Assembly: GCA_019244185.1 (NCBI GenBank)
Contig: JAFATB010000009.1
Coordinates: forward strand, 1 to 64,000
DNA length: 64,000 nt
Source of the DNA: Acidobacteriota bacterium
GTDB taxonomy: Bacteria; Acidobacteriota; Thermoanaerobaculia; Gp7-AA8
Reading direction: 5' to 3'
Shown: piece after piece, positions 26,451 to 34,392 of the stretch
How positions within the stretch are numbered: position 1 is the stretch's first letter
Layout: every line of letters begins with the position of its first letter
Position numbers and translations under genes: made by a program
The notes under the pieces: generated by a model
Database searches by the model: none
What the model was told of the DNA's origin: nothing
The model's input: only the letters and a program-made list of their open reading frames with translations

Positions 26451-27184
26451 TACTCTTCGATGCCGAGGTAGCCGAACATCATGCGCGTCAGCTCGGCCTC
26501 GAGGTCGGCCGGCGCGCGCAGGCCGTGCGGCTGTTCCGCTTCGAGCACGACGGTCTGCAGGATCGAGGCGAGCGTGATCATCATGAACTCGATCGCGACC
26601 TCGACGTTCGGATGCGCGATCTGGTCGCGGTAGCGCATCATCAGCATGGCCACGGCGGCGGTGGAGGTGCGGTTGATCTCGTGCGCGGCGCGGCGGAAGG
26701 CGGGGTCGGGATGCGTGCGCGAGAACTGCAGCAGCGCGCGGAGCAGGTTGCGCCGGCGGCGGTACGAGTCGAGCGTGCCGCGGATCATGCCGCGCAGCAG
26801 CTCGGGCAGCGGGATGTGCATGGCCATGCACGCGTCGAGAATCGACGCGGTCTGCTCGCGCTTCTGCGCGAGGTATCGCTGCCAGACCGCGCGGAGGAGC
26901 GTGTCCTTGTCGACGAAGCGGCGGTAGACGACGCCGACGGACACGCCGGCTTTCGCGGCGATGGCGGGCACGGTGGCTGCCTCGAGTCCGCCTTCCTCGA
27001 GCAGTTGCTCGGCGGCGTTGAGCAGGCGCGAGACGGTTTCCAGGCTGCGGGCCTGTTTCGGCGGCGTGGCCTGCACGTGCTCGAAGAGCGCGTCGACGTG
27101 CTGGTTTTTTCCGCGCTTGAGCGCCTCGCGCGCGTACAGCGCCTTGACCTCCTGCGTGAACGAGCGTTCCCGGGTCTGCTTCAT
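26450..27184 (-). CDS. TetR-family transcriptional regulator
   Basis: The 244-aa protein has the TetR helix-turn-helix at about residues 55-100 (VPAIAAKAGVSVGVVYRRFVDKDTLL) and a helical ligand-binding C-terminal half. An unusual ~45-residue N-terminal extension rich in charged residues precedes the HTH. It is divergent from an ABC exporter across a 47-nt gap holding a 12-bp palindrome over the exporter -10 box, which points to repression of the exporter and probably of its own operon. The inducer is unknown. Confidence 0.9.
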   Translation of the reverse strand: MKQTRERSFTQEVKALYAREALKRGKNQHVDALFEHVQATPPKQARSLETVSRLLNAAEQLLEEGGLEAATVPAIAAKAGVSVGVVYRRFVDKDTLLRAVWQRYLAQKREQTASILDACMAMHIPLPELLRGMIRGTLDSYRRRRNLLRALLQFSRTHPDPAFRRAAHEINRTSTAAVAMLMMRYRDQIAHPNVEVAIEFMMITLASILQTVVLEAEQPHGLRAPADLEAELTRMMFGYLGIEE

Positions 27185-27195
27185 CCGCGACTAGC

Positions 27196-27231
27196 TTGAC
27201 ACATTGCGAATGCGAATGTACATTCACGTTT
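27196..27231 (+). promoter_or_regulatory. Exporter promoter with overlapping palindromic operator
   Basis: TTGACA (27196-27201), a 17-nt spacer and TACATT (27219-27224) form a near-consensus sigma-70 promoter. The start codon at 27232 lies 7 nt past the -10, so the transcript would be essentially leaderless; no ribosome-binding site is seen. The perfect 12-bp palindrome GAATGTACATTC (27214-27225) covers the -10 box and is the likely TetR operator. A GCGAAT direct repeat adjoins it. Confidence 0.7.
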
Positions 27232-28158
27232 ATGCGAACGGAGATTCACATTTCAGGACTGCGGAAGGTCTACGGCCAGGTGACCGCGCTGGACGGCCTC
27301 GACCTCGACATCGGCGAGGGAGAGCTCTTCGGCCTCCTCGGTCCCAACGGCGCCGGGAAGACGACCACCATCGGCATCCTGACGACGCGCGTGCTCGCCA
27401 CGAGCGGCACCGCGGTCGTGGCGGGGCGCGACGTCGGGAAGGATCCGGTCGGCGCTCGTCGCATGATCGGCGTCGTGCCGCAGCGGCCGAACCCCGACCG
27501 CAGCCTGCTCGTCGGCGAGAATCTCGTCTTCCACGCCACGTACTTCGGCATCCCGCGCGCGGAAGCGTCGCGCCGCACCGACGCGCTGCTCGAGCAACTC
27601 GGCCTCACCGACAAGAAGAAGGCGAAGGCGGATGCGCTCTCCGGCGGCCAGCAGCAGCGCCTCATGATCGCGCGCGCGCTCATCCACGAGCCGCGCGTGC
27701 TGTTCCTCGACGAGCCGACGGTCGGCCTCGATCCGCAGGCGCGCCTCGCGTTGTGGGACGTGCTGCGCGAGCTGCACGGGCAGGGCCGCACGATCGTGAT
27801 GACGACGCACTACATGGAAGAAGCGGATCAGCTCTGCGACCGCGTGGCCATCGTCGACCGCGGCAAGCTGCTCGCGCTCGACACGCCGTCGGAGCTGAAG
27901 GCAAAGGCGCCCGGCGAGACGATCATCGAGGTCACGCTCGACCGTCCGCTGCCGGACGAGCCGCTGTCGCTCGCGGGCGTCACGCGCACGGAAGTGCGCG
28001 GGCCGGTCGTGCGCGCGTTCGCCGAGCGGGCCGCGGCGGCGGTGCCGTCGCTGCTGTCGTTTGCGGAGTCGCGCGGCTACGCGGTGAAAGACATCCATCT
28101 CTCCAAGCCGAGCCTCGAGACGCTCTTCATTTCGCTCACCGGGAGAAAGCTCGCATGA
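27232..28158 (+). CDS. ABC transporter ATP-binding protein, drug-exporter type
   Basis: From the ATG at 27232 the protein is 308 aa. Walker A GPNGAGKTT (37-45), signature LSGGQQQR and Walker B LFLDEPTVGLDP are present, followed by the TTHYMEEADQLCDRVAI H-loop and a C-terminal domain of the DrrA/CcmA-like exporter group. It pairs with the membrane protein that overlaps its stop (ATGA). Regulation by the divergent TetR is likely. The cargo is unknown. Confidence 0.92.
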   Translation: MRTEIHISGLRKVYGQVTALDGLDLDIGEGELFGLLGPNGAGKTTTIGILTTRVLATSGTAVVAGRDVGKDPVGARRMIGVVPQRPNPDRSLLVGENLVFHATYFGIPRAEASRRTDALLEQLGLTDKKKAKADALSGGQQQRLMIARALIHEPRVLFLDEPTVGLDPQARLALWDVLRELHGQGRTIVMTTHYMEEADQLCDRVAIVDRGKLLALDTPSELKAKAPGETIIEVTLDRPLPDEPLSLAGVTRTEVRGPVVRAFAERAAAAVPSLLSFAESRGYAVKDIHLSKPSLETLFISLTGRKLA

Positions 28159-28925
28159 ATGGAAAAGTCTTCGGCGCCCTGCTGCTGCGCGACGCCATCG
28201 TGGCGCGGCGCGAGATCGTGGCGCTGCTGGTCCGCACGGCGTTTCAGCCGGTGCTGCTCGTAGTCGTTTTCGGCTACGTGCTGCCGTCGATGGGGATGAT
28301 CCCGCGCGGCTACGCCACGACGATGGTGCCCGGCGTGGCCGCGCTCTGCCTGTCGATGGCGTCGCTGATGTCGGTGGCGATGCCGCTGGTAGTGGACTTC
28401 GGCTTCACGAAGGAGATCGAAGACCGGCTGCTCGCGCCGATTGCGACGGACCTCATCGCCGTCGAGAAAGTGATCGTCGGCGCGCTGCAAGGCTTCGTCT
28501 CCGCGGCGATCGTGCTGCCGTTGTCGTATCTCGTCTCCGGACGCGCGGCGGGGTTGTCGCTCTCGCATCCGCTGCTGCTCATCGTGGTGATGCTGCTGAC
28601 CGGCGCCGCGTTTTCGTCGTTCGGACTTTGGCTCGGCACGGTGATGCAGGCGCAGCAGATGCAGGTCATCATCAGTGTCATCTTCGTGCCGATGATCATG
28701 TTCGGCTGCGTGTATTACCCGTGGAGCGGCCTCGAACATCTGCCGGTCCTGAAGTACGCGGTGCTCATCAACCCGGTGGTCTACGCTTCAGAAGGTTTGC
28801 GCGCGTCGCTCACGCCGGCGGTGCCGCACATGCCGCTCGTGGCAATCTTCGGCGCGCTGCTCGTTTCGCTCGCGGTGCTGCTGTCGCTCGGACTGCGCTC
28901 GTTCCGCAAGAAGGCGATCACGTAG
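28155..28925 (+). CDS. ABC-2 type transporter permease
   Basis: The true start is the ATG at 28155 inside the ATPase stop; the ORF track shows a longer shadow. The 256-aa protein has six predicted membrane segments and the ABC-2 motif GGxxxP-like region VYYPWSGLEHLPVLKYAVLINPVVY. It forms the DrrB-like membrane half of the exporter with the preceding ATPase. It is convergent with a small membrane gene and overlaps it by 8 nt. Confidence 0.9.
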   Translation: MNGKVFGALLLRDAIVARREIVALLVRTAFQPVLLVVVFGYVLPSMGMIPRGYATTMVPGVAALCLSMASLMSVAMPLVVDFGFTKEIEDRLLAPIATDLIAVEKVIVGALQGFVSAAIVLPLSYLVSGRAAGLSLSHPLLLIVVMLLTGAAFSSFGLWLGTVMQAQQMQVIISVIFVPMIMFGCVYYPWSGLEHLPVLKYAVLINPVVYASEGLRASLTPAVPHMPLVAIFGALLVSLAVLLSLGLRSFRKKAIT

Positions 28926-29103
28926 ACGGCTTGCGCGCGAGCAGCCAGCCGAGGACGAAGAGCGCGCCGCCGATGCCGAGGAGGCGGACCTCGACGGCGA
29001 CGTTGTCGTTCATCAGGCCGTAGGAGAGGCCGATCGGCAGCAGCACGAGCGCGACGAGCTGCAGCAGGCGGCCGAGCGTCGCGGCCATCGTTCCGCTCGT
29101 CAT
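28918..29103 (-). CDS. Small two-helix membrane protein of unknown function
   Basis: This 61-aa frame begins with an ATG overlapping the cyclophilin-fusion stop (ATGA) and has two hydrophobic segments (about residues 9-30 and 40-56) separated by NDNVAVE. The overlap indicates co-translation with the large lipoprotein upstream. No family was recognised. An alternative ATG five codons downstream would leave 56 aa. It was too short or merged into a shadow in the ORF track. Confidence 0.6.
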   Translation of the reverse strand: MTSGTMAATLGRLLQLVALVLLPIGLSYGLMNDNVAVEVRLLGIGGALFVLGWLLARKPST

Positions 29104-31697
29104 GGCCGCGGCGAATCCTTCGGCTGCGTCTGCGCGGCGATGGCGAGGAGATCGTCTTCGAAGAGCCCGTTCGGGCGCTCGACGATGCGGCCGAGCTCCT
29201 GGCCGTCGCGGTAGTAGATGAACGTCGCGACTTTGTCGATGTGCTTGCCGGCGAGGAGCGCCTCCGGCTTCTGCTTCGCGCGGTCGACGGCGACGAACGA
29301 CGCCGGCAGCTCGACGCCGTACGTCTTCAGATCGTCGACGATGCGCAGGAACTTCGGCACCTCGCGCTGCGAGTCGGTGCACCACGTGCCCATGTAGACC
29401 TCGATACGGTCGCCTGGCTTCACGTACGTCTTCATCATCTCAACGACGGACGGGTCGGCCTGATAACCGGCCTTGCGCTGTTCGTACTCGGGAACGCCGT
29501 GCAGCAGGCGGTCGGGCGTCGTCGGACCGATCTCGAGCGGCAGCGAGACGTTGGCGATGTTCGCGATCGCGTCGGCGCTGACGGGCGGATGTTCGTCGAT
29601 GGTGATCGTCTCCACGCGGTCGCCGCGCTCGGTCTGATCGACGACGCCCGTCATGCCTTCGTAGACGCGCGCGAAGATCGTGTAGCCGCCGTCGAGGTGT
29701 GGCTGCGGCGAATGCGTGATGAAGAACTGCGAGCCGCCGGTGTCGGGACCGGAGAGCGCCATGCCGACGGCGCCGCGCGTGTACTTCTGCAGGTTGATCT
29801 CGTCGCGGATGGCGTAACCGGGACCGCCGCTCATGTCGTTGCGCGGATCGCCGCCCTGAATGACGAAGTTCGGTACGACGCGCATGAAGCTCGTGTTGTC
29901 GAAGTACTTCTTCTTCGCCAGCTGCGCGAAGTTCCACGTCGTCAGCGGCGCGTCCTGCGTCAGCAGCGCGAGCTGGATGAGGCCGCGCGTCATGTGAATC
30001 GTGGCCGTGTGCGGCTGCCGCGACCAGCGCACGATCTCCTCGTATTTGTTCTGCGCGCGCTCGCTTGCGATCGGCGTGTACTGCATGCGCGGCAGGTGTT
30101 CCTGCTCGACGAGCTGGTCGGACGCGAAGCGGCGCACGACCGGGTCGGCGTCCGCGAGCAAGCCGATGAGGAACTTGCGGCGATCCGGATGCGCGAAACC
30201 GGCGATGGCTTCGATCGCGGCCAGGCGCGCGTCGTTCTGCGGGGCGGTGCGCTCGCGCTGTTCGATCGCATGCAGTGTGGCCAACCAGCGTCCGGCCTGG
30301 ATCTTCGTCAGCAGCGGATACTTCGAGATCGCGGTGGCGCGGACCACGACGTCGGGATCATCCATGGCTTTGATCACGCGCGGACCTTCGACGTCGATGA
30401 ACTGCTCGCCGATGGCGCCGATCGCCGACGCGCGTACGAACGGTTCCTTGTCGTCAAAGTAGACGGCGCGGACTTCCGTGCCGATCGCGCCGCTGTGCTC
30501 CGTCGCCTCGATCGCGCGCACGGCGCTCCAGCCGGTGAAGCCGCTGACGAAGTGCAGGTCGCTGAGCGCTTTGATGAAGTGCTTCGCGAACGCGCCGGCG
30601 GCGAGCTCGCGTTCCCACTGCGAGCCGTTCTTCAGCACGTCATTCAGCCGCCCTTTCGCGGTCTCGTTCATCTCCGCGTACGCGGCGAGCGGCTCGATCA
30701 TCGACGCGCGCACGCCGGGATCGGGATCGTCGAGCGCGGCGAAGACGCGCGGCAGATCGTTCGCGTTGAGGATGTCCTTGTGTTTGTCCGCGAGGCGGCC
30801 GATCGCGACGGCGGCGTTCGTGCGCACCCACGGATGCGCGTCGCCGAGCGCGTTGATGAGCGCGCGCGCGGACGCGGGATCGCCGATGCGGCCGAGCGCG
30901 GTCGCGGCGTACGCGCGCGTGAGCACGTTCGTATCCGTGAGGAGCAGCTCGAGCTGCGCGCGCGCCGGTGCATACGCGCGGCGCGCGAGCGTGTACGCCG
31001 CTTCCTGCCGGATCGCGGGCGACGGCGAGTCGAGCGCGCGCAGCGCGACGACGCTCGCCTCGTCGTTGTCGAAGCGGAAGAGGAAGCGGATCGCGCGCGC
31101 GCGAACGCCTTCGTGCGTCTTCTCGTCAGCGAGCCAGAGGTAGCGCTGCAGCCGCAGTCCGCTCGTGTCGCCCGGCGCGACCTTCGACAACGCTTCGACC
31201 GCTTCCGCGGCCACGCCCGCGTCGGGGTCGCCGGTCAGGTATTCGATCGTGCCGAGCCCGTGCTCGTCGCCGATCTCGCCGAGGGCGAAGGCCGTCATCT
31301 CGCGCACGTTGCGGTCGGCGTCGTGCGCGAGCGTTCCGAGCTCGCTGATGCCGGCCTGCGTCTCGGATGGCTCGCGCGTGCCGTTCTTGTTCTCGTCGGC
31401 GAACGCGTGCGGACCGATGCGCGCGAGCGCGAGCGCGATGCGCAGGCGATGCAGCGGATTCGGATGCGCGACCCACTGCGCGACGAGCGCGGGGTCGTAC
31501 TGGCGCCGGTCTTCGAGCGCGAGGATGCGCGCTTCTTCCTGCACGGTGAAGCCGTACGTGCCGGTGCCGTCGGAGGGGGCGGGCGTTGCCGGCGACGGCG
31601 ATGCAGCTGTCGCGGACGTGGTGGTGGAAGTCGGGTTCGTGGTCGTGGTGCCGCACGCGATGCCGAGGAGGAGCGCGGCGACGGAAAGCTTGCGCAT
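29100..31697 (-). CDS. Lipoprotein fusing HEAT repeats, cyclophilin PPIase and thioredoxin-like domain
   Basis: The start is the ATG at 31697 (ORF-track start is 212 codons too early), giving 865 aa. Residues 1-16 are a lipoprotein signal ending LLLGIAC, then a Thr/Ser/Pro-rich linker (17-47). HEAT-like helical repeats run about 60-540 (for example DRNVREMTAFALGEIGD). A cyclophilin domain spans about 562-702 with FMRVVPNFVIQGGDPRN and GSQFFITHS, so the key R, F and Q are present. The last 110 residues look thioredoxin-like, with TWCTDSQREVP at 771-781, having one cysteine rather than CxxC. It probably folds or quality-controls envelope proteins. It is divergent from ccmA. Confidence 0.85.
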   Translation of the reverse strand: MRKLSVAALLLGIACGTTTTNPTSTTTSATAASPSPATPAPSDGTGTYGFTVQEEARILALEDRRQYDPALVAQWVAHPNPLHRLRIALALARIGPHAFADENKNGTREPSETQAGISELGTLAHDADRNVREMTAFALGEIGDEHGLGTIEYLTGDPDAGVAAEAVEALSKVAPGDTSGLRLQRYLWLADEKTHEGVRARAIRFLFRFDNDEASVVALRALDSPSPAIRQEAAYTLARRAYAPARAQLELLLTDTNVLTRAYAATALGRIGDPASARALINALGDAHPWVRTNAAVAIGRLADKHKDILNANDLPRVFAALDDPDPGVRASMIEPLAAYAEMNETAKGRLNDVLKNGSQWERELAAGAFAKHFIKALSDLHFVSGFTGWSAVRAIEATEHSGAIGTEVRAVYFDDKEPFVRASAIGAIGEQFIDVEGPRVIKAMDDPDVVVRATAISKYPLLTKIQAGRWLATLHAIEQRERTAPQNDARLAAIEAIAGFAHPDRRKFLIGLLADADPVVRRFASDQLVEQEHLPRMQYTPIASERAQNKYEEIVRWSRQPHTATIHMTRGLIQLALLTQDAPLTTWNFAQLAKKKYFDNTSFMRVVPNFVIQGGDPRNDMSGGPGYAIRDEINLQKYTRGAVGMALSGPDTGGSQFFITHSPQPHLDGGYTIFARVYEGMTGVVDQTERGDRVETITIDEHPPVSADAIANIANVSLPLEIGPTTPDRLLHGVPEYEQRKAGYQADPSVVEMMKTYVKPGDRIEVYMGTWCTDSQREVPKFLRIVDDLKTYGVELPASFVAVDRAKQKPEALLAGKHIDKVATFIYYRDGQELGRIVERPNGLFEDDLLAIAAQTQPKDSPRP

Positions 31698-31751
31698 GCG
31701 GCGAATGATATGGCTTGCGCAAAACCGGCCGCCACGCGAGACTCCGGAACA

Positions 31752-32402
31752 ATGTCCGCGGTCCCGGCCGAGTCTGCAGTGGAAGTCGAGGGAGTGTCGC
31801 GCCGCTACGGGCGCCGCTGGGCGCTCGCGGACGTGAGCTTTCGCGTTCCCGCGGCGAGCGTGCTGATGATCGCGGGACGCAACGGCGCGGGGAAGTCGAC
31901 GCTGCTGCGCGTACTGGCGACGGCGATCCGCCCCGATCGCGGACGCGTGCGCGTCGGCGGCTTCGACGCCGTGCGCGAGCGTGAGGACGTCCGCAAACGC
32001 ACCGCGCTCCTCAGCCATCACAACTATCTCTACGAGTCGCTGACCGCGCGCGAGAACCTCGTCGTCGTGGCCGATCATCTGCGCGCAAGCCGCGATTCCA
32101 TCGACGGCATCCTCGCGGAAGTCGGACTTGCGGCCCGCGCGCACGATCTCGTGTCGACGTTCTCGGCCGGCATGCGCAAGCGGCTCTCGTTCGCGCGCAT
32201 CCTGCTGCAGCAGCCGCGCGTCGTGCTGCTCGACGAGCCATACGGCGCGCTCGATCCCGCCGGCTTCGACCTCGTCGACGCGTTCATCCGCGCGTTTCGC
32301 GAGCGCGGCGCGACGGTGCTCTTCGCGACGCATCAGCTCGAGCGCAGCGCGAAGCTCGCCGACGCGAGTCTCGTGCTCGAAGACGGTCGGGTGGTCGCGT
32401 GA
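31752..32402 (+). CDS. ccmA: Heme exporter ATPase CcmA
   Basis: From the ATG at 31752 this is a 216-aa ABC ATPase with Walker A GRNGAGKST (42-50), signature FSAGMRKRLS and Walker B VVLLDEPYGALDP. CcmA powers release of holo-CcmE from the CcmABCD complex in system I cytochrome c maturation. It heads an uninterrupted ccmABCDEFGHI run and overlaps ccmB (GTGA). The downstream genes make the identity secure. Confidence 0.93.
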   Translation: MSAVPAESAVEVEGVSRRYGRRWALADVSFRVPAASVLMIAGRNGAGKSTLLRVLATAIRPDRGRVRVGGFDAVREREDVRKRTALLSHHNYLYESLTARENLVVVADHLRASRDSIDGILAEVGLAARAHDLVSTFSAGMRKRLSFARILLQQPRVVLLDEPYGALDPAGFDLVDAFIRAFRERGATVLFATHQLERSAKLADASLVLEDGRVVA

Positions 32403-33055
32403 TCGCCGCGCTGCGCAAGGAGTTGCTGCTGCAGTGGCGATCGCGTGCGCAGTTCCTCGCGGTCTTCGTCTTCGGCGCGGCGTCGCTGCTGCTGTTCAGT
32501 TTCGCGGTCGGTCCGAACGCGCGCGCGCTGCGCACGTTCTCCGCCGGATTTCTGTGGCTCGGCCTTTTGCTCTCGTCGACGCTCACGCTCGCGGAGTCGT
32601 TTCACGCGGAGATGGAGAACCGCGCGCTCGAAGGGCTGCTGCTGTTGCCGTCCGATCCGCGCGCGCTCTACTACGGCAAGGCCATCGCGAACTGGCTGCA
32701 ACTGACGCTGCTCGGCTTCGCGCTGGTGCCGGTGATGGTCGTGCTCTACGACGCCGGCACGCTCGAGCTCGCGCGGCTCGCCGTCATCATCGCGCTCGGC
32801 GCGGCGGGGCTCTCCGCGCCCGGAACGCTGTACGCCGCGATGACGTCGCAGGTGAAGGCGAAACAGACGCTGCTCCCTTTGCTGTTGTTCCCGCTGATCG
32901 TCCCGGCTCTGCTCGCGTCCGTCAAAGCGACTTCGCTCGCGATCCTCGGCGATCCGATGGCGCAGTCGCGGTCGTGGATGGCGCTGCTGGCCGCGTTCGA
33001 TTTGATTTACTGGTCGTTGTGCGGTCTGCTGTACGGACGCGTCGTCGAAGAGTGA
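32399..33055 (+). CDS. ccmB: Heme exporter membrane protein CcmB
   Basis: The GTG start overlaps the ccmA stop. The 218-aa protein has six hydrophobic segments, with the typical CcmB N-terminus (RKELLLQWRSRAQ) and the ENRALEGLLLLPSDPRALYYGK loop. It is the transmembrane partner of CcmA. Confidence 0.92.
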   Translation: MIAALRKELLLQWRSRAQFLAVFVFGAASLLLFSFAVGPNARALRTFSAGFLWLGLLLSSTLTLAESFHAEMENRALEGLLLLPSDPRALYYGKAIANWLQLTLLGFALVPVMVVLYDAGTLELARLAVIIALGAAGLSAPGTLYAAMTSQVKAKQTLLPLLLFPLIVPALLASVKATSLAILGDPMAQSRSWMALLAAFDLIYWSLCGLLYGRVVEE

Positions 33056-33064
33056 GAAAAGGTC

Positions 33065-33775
33065 ATGGAACTGCCCAACCATAAAACGGGGTCCGCGCCG
33101 TACTGGATGCTCGCGCTCGGCATCGTCTGCCTCATCGCCGGCTCGTACGTCGGCCTCTTCCGCGCGCCGGCCGAGGCGTACATGGGACAGGTGCAGCGAA
33201 TCATGTACGTGCACGTGCCGACGGCGTGGAACGCGCTGCTGGCGATGACGTTCGCGTTCGCCTGCGCGGTCGTGTTCCTCTTCAAAGCCGATTTCAAGTG
33301 GGACGCGCGGCTCGAGGCGGCCATCGAAGTCGGCGTCCTGCTCGCGTTCCTGCTCTGCTGTCAGGGTGCGATCTGGGCGAAGCCGACGTGGGGCGTCTGG
33401 TGGGATTGGGATCCGCGCCTGACCACGACCGCGGTGCTGCTCTTCGCGTTCCTCGGCATCCTCGCGTTGCGGAAGTTCGTCGACGATCCCGCGCGCCGCG
33501 CGATGTGGTCGTCCGTCGCGACGATCATCGCGTACGCCGACGTCCCGATCGTCTACTACTCCGTGCGCTGGTGGAACTCGCTGCATCAGCAGCAGTCGAG
33601 CCCTTCGACCGTTTCGTCGCAGTTCTACTTTCCGCTGCGCGCGAACGCGTTCGGCGTGCTGTTTCTCATGACCGGCTTCATCATGATCCGCGCGCGCATC
33701 GCCACGCTGCGGCTGCGCACCGAGCTCGCTGCGCCGCCGGTCCTGCGCGGCGACGAAGCAGGAGAGATGGCATGA
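33065..33775 (+). CDS. ccmC: Heme-handling protein CcmC
   Basis: The 236-aa polytopic protein carries the tryptophan-rich WWD motif (GVWWDWDPRLTTT), which binds periplasmic heme, with flanking histidines in MYVHVPTAWN and RWWNSLHQQQ. CcmC attaches heme to CcmE. It overlaps ccmD by 4 nt. Confidence 0.94.
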   Translation: MELPNHKTGSAPYWMLALGIVCLIAGSYVGLFRAPAEAYMGQVQRIMYVHVPTAWNALLAMTFAFACAVVFLFKADFKWDARLEAAIEVGVLLAFLLCCQGAIWAKPTWGVWWDWDPRLTTTAVLLFAFLGILALRKFVDDPARRAMWSSVATIIAYADVPIVYYSVRWWNSLHQQQSSPSTVSSQFYFPLRANAFGVLFLMTGFIMIRARIATLRLRTELAAPPVLRGDEAGEMA

Positions 33776-33906
33776 ATGGCATCATTGTCGGCGGATGGCA
33801 ATACGTGTGGAGCGCCTACGGACTCACGTTTGCCGCATTCCTCATCTATGGAGTGACGCTGTTCGTGCGGTACCGAAAGGAGCTCGCGCATGACGACCGC
33901 CACTGA
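33772..33906 (+). CDS. ccmD: CcmD-like small membrane protein
   Basis: This 44-aa gene is hidden in a longer shadow ORF. It has one hydrophobic helix preceded by WQYVWSAYG and followed by basic RYRKEL, the usual CcmD layout. CcmD stabilises the CcmC-CcmE interaction and release of holo-CcmE. It overlaps both ccmC and ccmE. Confidence 0.88.
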   Translation: MNGIIVGGWQYVWSAYGLTFAAFLIYGVTLFVRYRKELAHDDRH

Positions 33907-34387
33907 GCTGACGGCCACCGAGGTGATGCGCCGCAAGTCGCGCCTCTTCATGATCGGCGCGTTCGCCGTCGCCGCGATCGCGTTCGCCGTCATCGCCGCG
34001 AGCAGCATCAACAAGAATCTCGTCTACTACTGGACGCCGAGCGATCTCCGCCACGCCGGCTCGAAAGCCTACGGCGCCACGATCCGCCTCGGCGGCATGG
34101 TGAAGAAAGGCTCGATCCACAAGCTCGGCGGCTCGGCGGTGGAGTTCGACGTGAAAGACGCCACGCAGGTCGTGCACGTGAAGACCACCAGCGTGCCGCC
34201 GCAGATGTTCCGCGAGAACATCGGCGTCGTCGTCGAAGGGACGATGGTGCCGGGCGGTTACTTCCAGAGCGACCGCCTGATGGTCTCGCACAACAACGAA
34301 TACCGCGCGCCCGCGAAGGGCCATCCGGTCGACCGGAAAGAGCTCGAGCGGCTCATGAAGTCGACCGAGGGACTCGAAGGAAAATAG
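33890..34387 (+). CDS. ccmE: Heme chaperone CcmE
   Basis: The 165-aa protein has one N-terminal membrane anchor (about 19-40) and an OB-fold domain. The covalent heme-binding histidine appears as H134 in VSHNNEYRAP, aligning with the family H-x-x-x-Y motif although the neighbouring residues differ from the E. coli KHDENY. It carries heme from CcmC to CcmF. Confidence 0.93.
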   Translation: MTTATELTATEVMRRKSRLFMIGAFAVAAIAFAVIAASSINKNLVYYWTPSDLRHAGSKAYGATIRLGGMVKKGSIHKLGGSAVEFDVKDATQVVHVKTTSVPPQMFRENIGVVVEGTMVPGGYFQSDRLMVSHNNEYRAPAKGHPVDRKELERLMKSTEGLEGK

Positions 34388-34392
34388 ATCGG

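Noticed and set aside
29241-31751. Upstream extension of the ccmA reading frame antisense to the HEAT-cyclophilin gene
   Set aside because: The conserved ABC domain starts at 31752; the extension is Arg/Val/Asp-rich shadow coding.
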